A DNA stretch of 64,000 nucleotides from NCBI RefSeq assembly GCF_002204185.1, contig NZ_MXPU01000001.1, positions 1-64,000 of the forward strand. The letters run 5' to 3'. The translations under genes were made by a program, and so were the position numbers. Shown here piece after piece: positions 1 through 7,184 of the stretch (the first letter of the stretch is position 1; each line of letters starts with the position of its first letter). The notes under the pieces were generated by a model. That model was given only the letters and a program-made list of their open reading frames with translations, made no database searches and was not told the origin of the DNA. This DNA comes from Rhizobium esperanzae. GTDB lineage: Bacteria; Pseudomonadota; Alphaproteobacteria; Rhizobiales; Rhizobiaceae.

Positions 1-133
1 GCTTGGCGATTAACTCCTCAAGGCCGGAGTGATCGTTGCTGACCGCAAAGTGCTCGCCCGAAGGGTGCAGCGCCACGTCCAATCGGTCCTTGGAAACATC
101 GATGCCGACAACCACGATCTCATTCTTCTCCAT
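1..133 (-). CDS. IS110-family transposase, N-terminal part (cut by window edge)
   Basis: The minus strand from ATG at 131-133 reads 44 codons to the window edge. The N-terminus contains GIDVSKDRLDVAL, the first strand of the RuvC-like DEDD catalytic domain of IS110 recombinases, with its first acidic residue. IS110 elements move without terminal inverted repeats, and recent work shows they are guided by a bridge RNA encoded beside the gene. The long non-coding stretch upstream of this start fits the IS110 subgroup, where that RNA lies 5' of the gene. Only the first tenth or so of the protein is visible, so intactness cannot be judged. Confidence 0.85.
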   Translation of the reverse strand, partial: MEKNEIVVVGIDVSKDRLDVALHPSGEHFAVSNDHSGLEELIAK

Positions 134-300
134 CTGATCCCATCCTTGCCTAAGCGGGCTTTGCCTTCGCAAGCGGCCCCGGCGACTGTTCGGGTTCAAT
201 GGAACGGCGGATGGAGACCCAGGCTCTCCCACGGGCTTGGTGTCCCAAAGGTGCAACGGTCTCCCATCCGCCACCGCAACAGGCAGTTCTATGCCAACAG
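134..300 (-). ncRNA. Putative IS110 bridge RNA region
   Basis: This non-coding stretch lies directly upstream of the IS110 recombinase start. It can form a long hairpin: 206-219 pairs with 258-272 (one bulged base) around a large internal loop at 220-257. A second nested hairpin uses 145-149 with 169-173 and an inner GGC/GCC stem at 157-165. Two stem-loops with large internal loops are the layout known for IS110 bridge RNAs (target-binding and donor-binding loops). Size and position also fit, but the exact ends, the promoter and the element boundary cannot be fixed from one copy. The RNA assignment is inference from structure and context. Confidence 0.5.
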
Positions 301-372
301 CGGGTAAAGGGAAGTTACAAAGGTGCCATGCCGCAACCTCTCCGTCCCCCGCAAGCCTCGTGTAGGGCACGT

Positions 373-412
373 CCCCTCGCCCCGTTTACGGGGAGAGGGT
401 TAGGGTGAGGGG
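373..412. repeat. Palindromic intergenic repeat (CCCTCGCCCCG / CGGGGAGAGGG)
   Basis: An imperfect palindrome with 11-base arms around TTTA is followed by a GGGTTAGGGTGAGGGG tail. It resembles the dispersed palindromes common between rhizobial genes. It supplies the last eight codons and the stop codon of the minus-strand gene that ends at 386. Confidence 0.7.
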
Positions 413-829
413 CAGCCATCCGCACGAAGCGGACTGCATGTCAGTACAATCGGGAATGTCGGATGCTTCGAGGTAATAAGGCCGAAACGGGGATAACTGC
501 CACCGTTCGATCAGTTCACCGGTTACCACCACCTCTTCACCGGGAACTGGCGCATGGGGTAGCGCATTAACCCCATCAAAAATGCCCTCGACATACCATC
601 GATCACGGCTCTCTGATATGACATAGGAGGCGATATCTATCACCCCGCCTTCACCGTAGCCACGCAGGGTAGCCCGCAGATATTCCCGCTGCATTTTTGA
701 GACGAGCTCAGCGGAAATACGCGCCAGCAAAGCGTCTTCAGCGGATATCTCTGCACCGTGAGCAAGGGCCGGCATTGCCAGCGCACTGCACAGAAACGCA
801 GCCCGGATCAATTTTCGATCGAAATCCAT
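386..829 (-). CDS. Hypothetical secreted protein, C-terminus encoded by a repeat
   Basis: This is a 147-residue protein of unknown function. The N-terminus (charged start, then a hydrophobic stretch ending in ALAHGA at about residue 26) looks like a Sec signal peptide with an AxA-type cleavage site, so export to the periplasm is likely. The mature part is acidic and has two cysteines near residues 128 and 136. The final residues, PLTLTLSP, are read through the intergenic palindrome at 373-412, and the TAA stop lies in its loop. The original C-terminus may therefore have been lost and replaced. No conserved family was recognised. Confidence 0.6.
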   Translation of the reverse strand: MDFDRKLIRAAFLCSALAMPALAHGAEISAEDALLARISAELVSKMQREYLRATLRGYGEGGVIDIASYVISESRDRWYVEGIFDGVNALPHAPVPGEEVVVTGELIERWQLSPFRPYYLEASDIPDCTDMQSASCGWLPLTLTLSP

Positions 830-1090
830 GTCGAGCCCTCAGCTTTCCCGGCATGGTAGCGGTAGCAGCGCGCAAGCGCCATACAACTTATCTGCGACTA
901 CCCAAAATATCTCTGAGGCTGCGCGCGACGCGACCCATCTTACGCAGGCTGGCATTTCGCTTTATCGGCAACAAACGATTCACCATTGTTGACCGCAAAA
1001 ATCTCGCTAGAATGGCTATCATGGCGGCGTCTCGCCTGAGGATAGGTGGGCGCTGCACCGTAGTTCTGTCGAAACCCTGGAGGAGCATCG

Positions 1091-1336
1091 ATGGCAACTG
1101 AAAAATGGCACGACCCGGTCAAGGTCGGTTTCGAAGGCACTGACCTCAGGACCGTCAACGGGCCGTTCGATGCGCTGAAATGTCTGGCGGATCTCTGGCC
1201 GAGCGCGCGCGGACTGCATTATATCAAGGCGCGCAGCACCTGCCGGGCAGCACTCGACGGGCGCAAGAGCGTGGAAGAGGCAAGAGCCGAGTTCCTGGCG
1301 GCGGCCGAAGAGGCGAAGCTGAAGCTGCTGCATTAA
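1091..1336 (+). CDS. DUF982 domain protein
   Basis: This 81-residue protein matches the small DUF982 family, which is expanded in Rhizobiales. The visible family pattern is a GPFDALKCLADLWP block, a tyrosine-alanine-cysteine segment in the middle, and a C-terminal GRKSVEEARAEFLAAA helix. The family has no known function. The ATG is preceded by a strong GGAGGA ribosome site at 1081-1086. The gene stands alone, with minus-strand genes on both sides. The family assignment is fairly firm; no role can be given. Confidence 0.85.
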   Translation: MATEKWHDPVKVGFEGTDLRTVNGPFDALKCLADLWPSARGLHYIKARSTCRAALDGRKSVEEARAEFLAAAEEAKLKLLH

Positions 1337-1513
1337 CACGGCAAGGAACGCCCGGCTGTTTTCGTTTTTTGTCCGGCATCGCGTGCCGGAACGATACATT
1401 GTTTAATTTTCACTTAACCCTGGATCGAGCAGCTGCCGGGTTTCGGCGCAAAGGGCGTTGCGCCCGGGACCGCTGTTTCGATAGAAAACACACAGCCATC
1501 ATGATGATGGTCA

Positions 1514-1545
1514 GAGGCTCGTCACCGGAAACGCCGGCGAGCCTC
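1514..1545 (-). terminator. Possible hairpin terminator downstream of the 1565-1822 gene
   Basis: GAGGCTCG at 1514-1521 pairs with CGAGCCTC at 1538-1545, with a further GC-rich pairing inside the loop. It starts about 20 nt after the stop codon of the minus-strand gene. No clear U-run follows, so intrinsic termination is only possible. Confidence 0.35.
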
Positions 1546-1564
1546 GTTCGGACAAACCCGTTTG

Positions 1565-1822
1565 TCAGCAGCCCGCGTCGCCGGCATTCTCCACCTCGAC
1601 ATAACCGACACCGATGATCGTGCCGTCAGCCGCGCGGATGAAGGACGGCAGATAATGCGGCTCTGCCGGTTGGCAGGCGACAGTGGCGGTATAGTCGTTG
1701 AGGGCGATCTGATCCTTCGGCAAGGCGGAATAGTCCGTGCCGGTCTCAAGCGAGGCATGGGCCGAGCCGGCAAAGACGGCGATGATCAGGGTGGACGCCC
1801 AGAGGCGAAGAAGCGTCTGCAT
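1565..1822 (-). CDS. Small hypothetical secreted protein
   Basis: This is an 85-residue protein. The first 23 residues form a clear signal peptide (hydrophobic core STLIIAVFAG, cleavage site near SAHA). The mature part has two cysteines, one near the middle and one as the last residue, which could form a disulfide in the periplasm. No family was recognised. The start is preceded by a GAGA/CTGGAGA-type ribosome site on the minus strand. It faces away from the DUF982 gene and lies downstream, in the same orientation, of the BON-domain gene, 58 nt away. Confidence 0.6.
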   Translation of the reverse strand: MQTLLRLWASTLIIAVFAGSAHASLETGTDYSALPKDQIALNDYTATVACQPAEPHYLPSFIRAADGTIIGVGYVEVENAGDAGC

Positions 1823-1880
1823 GAGGGTCTCCAGCGTTTCAGATCCGGCATTTCAACACCCGGGAGGACACTTGGTTCCC

Positions 1881-2141
1881 TCAGCGCCGCAACAGGCGGT
1901 TATGCACATGGCCGCGGCCGACAATGCTTTCGGCGATCTCGGCCGCCCGCTCGACATCGCCATGCCGGCGCACGAAACCTTCGAGGACGATATCGGCGCC
2001 AAGCGTGCTGACGGTGATTTCGCGCGCGTCGAGATCGCCGGCGGCATGAAGGGCGCTCTCGACTGAAGCGCGTGTCGCCGCCTCGCCATGACCCTGCCGG
2101 CCGGTTTCGTCATGGTCGGGGAATACCGTAAACCCGATCAC
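1881..2141 (-). CDS. BON-domain protein
   Basis: This 86-residue protein consists mostly of one BON domain (residues about 28-86). It shows the family pattern of a helix, a strand with IVLEGFVRRHGDVERAAEIAESIVGRG, and an end at HNRLL. BON domains bind phospholipid or act as small adaptor modules in periplasmic proteins such as OsmY. Here no signal peptide is visible, so the protein may be cytoplasmic; many rhizobial single-BON proteins look like this. The family assignment is good, the role unknown. Confidence 0.75.
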   Translation of the reverse strand: MIGFTVFPDHDETGRQGHGEAATRASVESALHAAGDLDAREITVSTLGADIVLEGFVRRHGDVERAAEIAESIVGRGHVHNRLLRR

Positions 2142-2304
2142 TTAAGCGTCTCCTGAGGTTGGTTTATCTCAGTTAACGCGGCGGCAGGGGCTTTCGTTGC
2201 AAGGGCTCGACGCGATCTGCGAGCCTAATTTCTGCGGGCTCCGGTGTGGCGTGCCCTTGGCGGACACTGCAGCGGCTTCCATATCTGGTGCAGTCGACAG
2301 AGGG

Positions 2305-2580
2305 ATGACGACAATGAAAGTGCTGATACCCGTCTTTCTTGCCGGAGTCGTGCTGGCCGGCTGTTCCTCGGCCGACAGCCCGGCGCTGGAACCCATTCCC
2401 GGCAGCATCACCTATGGCGGCCAGCCGCGCACCAAGCTCACCAAATCGCCGGTCGGCAGCGCCGTCTACAACCAGTTCTACAATGAGACGGGCCAGCGTG
2501 TGGAGGAAACCTATATTCTCCAGCCGGACCGCAGCCTGAAGCTGGTGCGGCGCGAGGTGGGACCGGATTTCCCCGATTGA
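2305..2580 (+). CDS. Small lipoprotein, paralogue of the 54.4 kb lipoprotein
   Basis: This protein has about 91 residues and a lipoprotein signal peptide: a hydrophobic core and lipobox LAGC, with the acylated cysteine at about residue 20. The mature part carries EPIPGSITY, GGQPRTKLTKSPVGS and ETYILQPDRSL. The same blocks occur in the lipoprotein at 54400-54681, so the two genes are paralogues, and a third partial copy lies at 60638. An ATG at 2314 is an alternative start; 2305 is chosen because of the AGAGGG upstream of it. The likely location is a membrane facing the periplasm. Function is unknown. Confidence 0.75.
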   Translation: MTTMKVLIPVFLAGVVLAGCSSADSPALEPIPGSITYGGQPRTKLTKSPVGSAVYNQFYNETGQRVEETYILQPDRSLKLVRREVGPDFPD

Positions 2581-2682
2581 GGATCGCTGCGCCGCAGACT
2601 TGACAGCGGCCGAAATCGCGAACATTCAAGGAACATCTAATCTTCTCGCAGTGATTCTGCGGGAGCCCGACCGGACGGCTGG

Positions 2683-4743
2683 ATGTATCTCGAAAAGCTC
2701 AATCCCCAGCAGCGCATGGCCGTCGAGCATGGCACGCTCATCGACGGCAGCCATGTTGCCGGGCCGCTGCTGGTCATTGCCGGCGCCGGCTCCGGCAAGA
2801 CCAATACGCTGGCGCATCGGGTCGCCCATCTGATCGTCAAGGGCGCCGATCCGCGCCGCATCCTGCTGATGACCTTTTCGCGCCGGGCAGCCGCCGAAAT
2901 GGCGCGGCGCGTCGAGCGCATCTGCCGCGATGTGCTCGGCGCCAATGCCGGCGTCATGGCCGACGCGCTTGCCTGGTCCGGCACCTTCCACGGCATCGGT
3001 GCGCGGCTCTTACGCGATTATGCCCAGCAGATCGGCCTCGATGCCGATTTCACCATTCACGACCGCGAAGACAGCGCCGACCTGATGAACCTCATCCGGC
3101 ACAATCTCGGCTTCTCCAAGACCGAAAGCCGGTTTCCGGCCAAGGGCACATGCCTTGCCATCTATTCGAGGGCGGTGAATTCGGAGACGGCACTCGATCA
3201 GGTGCTGCGCGACGCGTTTCCCTGGTGCGCGGCGTGGGAGAAACAGCTACGCGAGCTTTTCGCCTGCTATGTCGAGGCCAAGCAGAGCCAGAATGTGCTC
3301 GATTACGACGACCTCCTGCTCTACTGGGCGCAGATGGTCGGCGAGAGCGTGATTGCCGAGGATATCGGCAGCCGCTTCGACCATGTGCTGGTCGACGAAT
3401 ATCAGGATACCAACCGGCTGCAGGCCTCAATCCTGATGGCGCTGAAGCCCCAGGGACAGGGGTTGACCGTCGTCGGCGACGATGCGCAGTCGATCTATTC
3501 CTTCCGCGCAGCGACAGTCCGCAACATTCTCGACTTTCCCGCGGCCTTCAGCCCGCCCGCCAATATCGTCACGCTCGACCGCAACTATCGCTCGACGCAG
3601 CCGATCCTGACAGCCGCCAACGCCGTCATCGATCTCGCCTCGGAGCGGTTCACCAAAAATCTCTGGACCGAGCGGCAATCCTCCGAGCGGCCGCGGCTCG
3701 TCACGGTGCGCGACGAGGCTGACCAGGCGCGTTACGTCGCCGACAAGGTGCTCGACCATCGCGAGGAAGGCCTCAAGCTCAAGCAGCAGGCGGTGCTGTT
3801 CCGCGCCTCGCATCACAGCGGGCCGCTGGAGGTCGAGCTGACCCGGCGCAACATTCCCTTCGTCAAGTTCGGCGGACTGAAATTTCTCGACAGCGCCCAT
3901 GTCAAGGACATGCTGGCCGCCCTTCGCTTCGCCCAGAACCCGCGCGATCGGGTGGCCGGCTTCCGGCTGATGCAGATCCTGCCGGGCGTCGGGCCGTCGA
4001 CGGCGCAGAAGGCGCTCGACCTGATGTCCGAGGACGCGAGCCCGCTGTCGGCGCTTGCCGCCATGCCGGCGCCGCCGCGCTCCGGCGAGGATTGGACTGA
4101 GTTCGTTTCGATGCTGCAGGAGATGAAATCCGGCAAGGCCGGCTGGCCGGCGGAAATCGAGCTGGCGCGGCAATGGTACGCGCCGCATCTGGAAAGGCTG
4201 CATGAGGACGCGGCGACGCGACAGGCCGATCTCTTGCAGCTCGAGCAGATCGCCGGCGGCTATGCCTCGCGCGAGCGTTTCCTCACCGAACTCACCCTCG
4301 ATCCGCCGGATGCGACCAGCGACCAGGCCGGGGTGCCGCTGCTCGACGAGGACTATCTCATTCTCTCGACCATCCATTCGGCCAAGGGCCAGGAATGGAC
4401 GAGGGTCTTCATGCTGAATGTCGTCGACGGCTGCATTCCGAGCGATCTTGCCGTCGGCGCCACCGCCGAAATCGAGGAAGAACGCCGGCTGCTCTATGTG
4501 GCGATGACGCGCGCCCGCGACGGTCTCGACCTCGTCGTGCCGCAGCGCTTCTTCACCTATGGGCAGAATGCGCAGGGCGACCGGCACGTCTATGCCTCGC
4601 GCAGCCGCTTCATCCCGGCGACCCTGCTGCAATTCTTCGAGGCCTGCAGCTGGCCGCAGGTGAAATCCGATGCCGCCGCGCAAGCCCAGGCGCGGCAGGT
4701 GCGCATCGACGTCGGCGCCCGTATGCGCGGCATGTGGCGATAA
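2683..4743 (+). CDS. UvrD/Rep-family ATP-dependent DNA helicase
   Basis: This is a 686-residue superfamily 1A helicase that unwinds DNA using ATP. All motifs are present in order: Q-motif NPQQRMAV (7-14), Walker A GAGSGKT (34-40), motif Ia LLMTFSRRAAAEM, motif II VLVDEYQDTN, motif III VVGDDAQSIYSFRAA, motif IV DRNYRS, motif V STIHSAKGQEW and motif VI RLLYVAMTRARD. The length fits a UvrD/PcrA-type enzyme, although the C-terminal region is short. Repair or replication restart is the usual role of the family. The gene is monocistronic and its stop codon touches a palindromic repeat. Confidence 0.93.
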   Translation: MYLEKLNPQQRMAVEHGTLIDGSHVAGPLLVIAGAGSGKTNTLAHRVAHLIVKGADPRRILLMTFSRRAAAEMARRVERICRDVLGANAGVMADALAWSGTFHGIGARLLRDYAQQIGLDADFTIHDREDSADLMNLIRHNLGFSKTESRFPAKGTCLAIYSRAVNSETALDQVLRDAFPWCAAWEKQLRELFACYVEAKQSQNVLDYDDLLLYWAQMVGESVIAEDIGSRFDHVLVDEYQDTNRLQASILMALKPQGQGLTVVGDDAQSIYSFRAATVRNILDFPAAFSPPANIVTLDRNYRSTQPILTAANAVIDLASERFTKNLWTERQSSERPRLVTVRDEADQARYVADKVLDHREEGLKLKQQAVLFRASHHSGPLEVELTRRNIPFVKFGGLKFLDSAHVKDMLAALRFAQNPRDRVAGFRLMQILPGVGPSTAQKALDLMSEDASPLSALAAMPAPPRSGEDWTEFVSMLQEMKSGKAGWPAEIELARQWYAPHLERLHEDAATRQADLLQLEQIAGGYASRERFLTELTLDPPDATSDQAGVPLLDEDYLILSTIHSAKGQEWTRVFMLNVVDGCIPSDLAVGATAEIEEERRLLYVAMTRARDGLDLVVPQRFFTYGQNAQGDRHVYASRSRFIPATLLQFFEACSWPQVKSDAAAQAQARQVRIDVGARMRGMWR

Positions 4744-4791
4744 TGCATGTCGCCCGGAAGTGTGCAGCGGTTCCGAGACAACGACATGCAT
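4743..4791. repeat. 49-nt palindromic repeat, copy 1
   Basis: ATGCATGTCG at 4743-4752 pairs with CGACATGCAT at 4782-4791, and an inner CCGGAA/TTCCG stem encloses GTGTGCAGCGG. A second copy in inverted orientation lies at 50038-50086. Its inner stem has compensatory base changes and the same loop. Both copies sit at the 3' ends of genes, so a 3'-UTR or terminator role is possible. Confidence 0.8.
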
Positions 4792-4868
4792 AAAACCAAA
4801 GACTAAAAGGCGCCGCAGGCAATCCGATCCTGTGGCGCGCTTTGGTTCGTATCTAACCTGGCAGGTGC

Positions 4869-5807
4869 TCAGTAGTCCCAGAACACCGGCACCCAACGGA
4901 AGACGTCACCGTCGACCGCCACCCGGCCGACCGACGGGAACGGCAGGTGGGTGGCCACCAGTTGTTCGCCGTTCGCCGCAAGCTCCTTGAGAAGATCGAT
5001 GCGAACGCGAGCGGCCTCCTCGGGATCGTGTTCGAAACCATTGTACCAGTCGGGGTGCTCGAACCCGACCGCGAACACGGCATCGCCGGCGAATGTCAGC
5101 CGGTCGCCGCCGGATGCGAGGCGGACCACGCTGTGTCCGGGGGTGTGGCCGCCGGTGCGTTGGACGACGACACCCGGCGCCACCTCGGATCGGTCGTCGA
5201 ACAGCTTGAGATGGCCGCCATACTCGCTGAGGAACCGCTTTGCCGTTGCCCGAAGCGCATCCGGAAAGCCCGGTGGCATGGAGACGTGGCTGAAATCGGG
5301 TGCCTCCCAGAACTTGGTCTCCGCGGCCGCCACGTGGATCCTGAGATCGGCACGCAGCCGGTCCTTGACGCCTTCGACCAGCAGGCCGCCGATGTGATCC
5401 ATGTGCAGGTGGGTGAGCACCACGTCGGTCACCGATGCCAGATCGACGCCGGCGCCCTCCAGTCGCTTGATCAGCTGCCCGGCGCGCGGCAAGTTCAAGT
5501 CCGGATCCAGGCCAAGCCCGGCGTCGATGAGGATTGTCTGCCCGCCGCTGCGCACGAGGACCACGTTCAACGCCCAGTCGAAAGCGTCTCGCGGCAGAAA
5601 CATATCGTCAAGCCAGACTGCCCGGTCAGCCGCGTCGGCGTTGTGTCCCAGCATCGTCGTCGGGAGCGGCAACACGCCATCGCTGATGATCAGCACTTCG
5701 ATTTCGCCGATCCGCACCGCATAGCGCGACGGAACCAATTCTTCGGACTTCAGCCTGCCAGGCTCCTGCTGACCAGTCGTACGGGGTTTTGCTTCTGCCT
5801 GCGACAT
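4869..5807 (-). CDS. Metallo-beta-lactamase-fold hydrolase
   Basis: This 312-residue enzyme has the dinuclear-zinc MBL fold: LTHLHMDHIGG (HxHxDH motif), a GGHTPGHS loop with the next histidine, the bridging aspartate in FAGDAVF, and a late histidine in ATHLPFP. It has no signal peptide, so it is probably cytoplasmic. The substrate is not determinable. The subfamily includes lactonases and other ester hydrolases, so an N-acyl-homoserine lactonase is conceivable but not shown. The start is supported by AGGAGCG. The gene stands alone; the 240 bases upstream hold no gene. Confidence 0.85.
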   Translation of the reverse strand: MSQAEAKPRTTGQQEPGRLKSEELVPSRYAVRIGEIEVLIISDGVLPLPTTMLGHNADAADRAVWLDDMFLPRDAFDWALNVVLVRSGGQTILIDAGLGLDPDLNLPRAGQLIKRLEGAGVDLASVTDVVLTHLHMDHIGGLLVEGVKDRLRADLRIHVAAAETKFWEAPDFSHVSMPPGFPDALRATAKRFLSEYGGHLKLFDDRSEVAPGVVVQRTGGHTPGHSVVRLASGGDRLTFAGDAVFAVGFEHPDWYNGFEHDPEEAARVRIDLLKELAANGEQLVATHLPFPSVGRVAVDGDVFRWVPVFWDY

Positions 5808-6049
5808 GATGCGCTCCTGTTTGTTGGTGATCGAGAGATGTCGAATAGGGTCACGTCGCGGACCCTAAGCCGAAGCGTGGTTGGCGGTCGATCAGTTCAA
5901 AGGAGAGGGAAAGCTAGGCTTTAGCACAGGCCGGCCTACGGTCTCGGCGCGTCACGCCGAAGACTTGGTGTAGCAGAGGCTGGCATCAGGACGCAGAGGC
6001 TCTCGCCCGCCGCAGATGCCGCGCATTCAGCATTCAGGGGATGACAGCA

Positions 6050-7102
6050 TCAGAGCAAAAGCGGCGGCTCGGCCGGTTTCAGGAATTTCTCGACCGTTTG
6101 CGCCTTGACAGCCTCGACAGAGGCCGGCGACCATTTCGGATTGCGGTCCTTGTCGATGACCGCGGCGCGGATGCCTTCGAAGAAATCGGGATTATCCAGC
6201 ATCTGCAGGCAGGCGCCGAGTTCGCGGCCGAGGCATTCGGCGAGCGAGGCGCTGCGGCGGCCGGCCCTCAAGAGCCGCAAAGCAAGCTTCAGGCTGGTCG
6301 GCGAGCGCGCCAGCAGCACACGGCGCGTTTCAGCGGCAAATTCGCCGTCCTCCACGTCGAGCACAGCCAGAATCTCCTCGACGCTGTCGAAACGGAAAGC
6401 GCGGTCGATCATTGTCGCGTTCTGTCGCAGCCGGCTCTCGCCCGCAGGCTCTGCGTATACCTGCAAAACGCCGTCGACATCACCCGACGAACTGCCGCGC
6501 GGCAGGCCCGACAATGTCTCGATCACTTCTGCGAGCCGCGACGAGGCGATCTGAAGATCGGCAAGGTGGGCGTATATCGCGTCGGCCGCGGCGATATCGA
6601 GCCCGGTCAGACCGAGCCATGTTCCGGCCTCCCCGGGTGCCTTCGGCAGCAACCAGGTGGCCCCGACATCGGGGACGTAGCCGATGCCGGTTTCGGGCAT
6701 GGCAAGGCGGGTGCGCTCGGTGACGATGCGGTGGCGGCCGTGCGAGGACAGGCCGACGCCGCCGCCCATGGTGATGCCGTCCATCAGCGCGACATAAGGT
6801 TTTGGGTAGACGGCGATCATATGGTTGAGACGGAATTCCTCGCGCCAGAAGGTTCCGGCGAGACCGTCGCCAGCCCGGGCGCTCTCATGCAGGGCGCGGA
6901 TGTCGCCGCCGGCGCAGAAGCCGCGTTCGCCTTCCCCTGTTGCCACGACAGTCGCCACGTCGGCATCGCGGGCAAAACCATCCAGCGCCTCGGCGATCGA
7001 CCGTATCATCGCCAGCGTCAGGCTGTTCAGCGCCCGCGGCCGGTTGAGCCGGATAATGCCGGCAGTGCCTCGCCGCTCGATGATGACTTCGCTCTCCTGC
7101 AT
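6050..7102 (-). CDS. Enoyl-CoA hydratase/isomerase family, 3-hydroxyisobutyryl-CoA hydrolase-like
   Basis: This 350-residue crotonase-fold protein shows the oxyanion-hole loops FCAGGDIRALHE and MGGGVGLSSHG. The C-terminal block DFFEGIRAAVIDKDRNPKW is the hallmark of 3-hydroxyisobutyryl-CoA hydrolases, which act in valine breakdown and release free 3-hydroxyisobutyrate and CoA. The length fits that subgroup (about 350, against 260 for simple enoyl-CoA hydratases). A strong GGAGGTGA ribosome site precedes the ATG. No other valine-pathway gene is adjacent, so the specific role rests on family features. Confidence 0.85.
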   Translation of the reverse strand: MQESEVIIERRGTAGIIRLNRPRALNSLTLAMIRSIAEALDGFARDADVATVVATGEGERGFCAGGDIRALHESARAGDGLAGTFWREEFRLNHMIAVYPKPYVALMDGITMGGGVGLSSHGRHRIVTERTRLAMPETGIGYVPDVGATWLLPKAPGEAGTWLGLTGLDIAAADAIYAHLADLQIASSRLAEVIETLSGLPRGSSSGDVDGVLQVYAEPAGESRLRQNATMIDRAFRFDSVEEILAVLDVEDGEFAAETRRVLLARSPTSLKLALRLLRAGRRSASLAECLGRELGACLQMLDNPDFFEGIRAAVIDKDRNPKWSPASVEAVKAQTVEKFLKPAEPPLLL

Positions 7103-7184
7103 GGTTCACCTCCGCTGTCGAACCATGAATAGACGACGATGCAAGATCGCTCCAGAGCATTTCCGGTCAGCCGGCATCGATGGG

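Noticed and set aside
3427..4896. Long open frame on the minus strand opposite the helicase gene
   Set aside because: It has no known motifs and mirrors the codon structure of the helicase gene, whose motifs are complete; a typical high-GC shadow.
4869..5807. Specific call as N-acyl-homoserine lactonase (quorum quenching)
   Set aside because: The metal motif is shared by many MBL-fold hydrolases; nothing in the sequence fixes the substrate.
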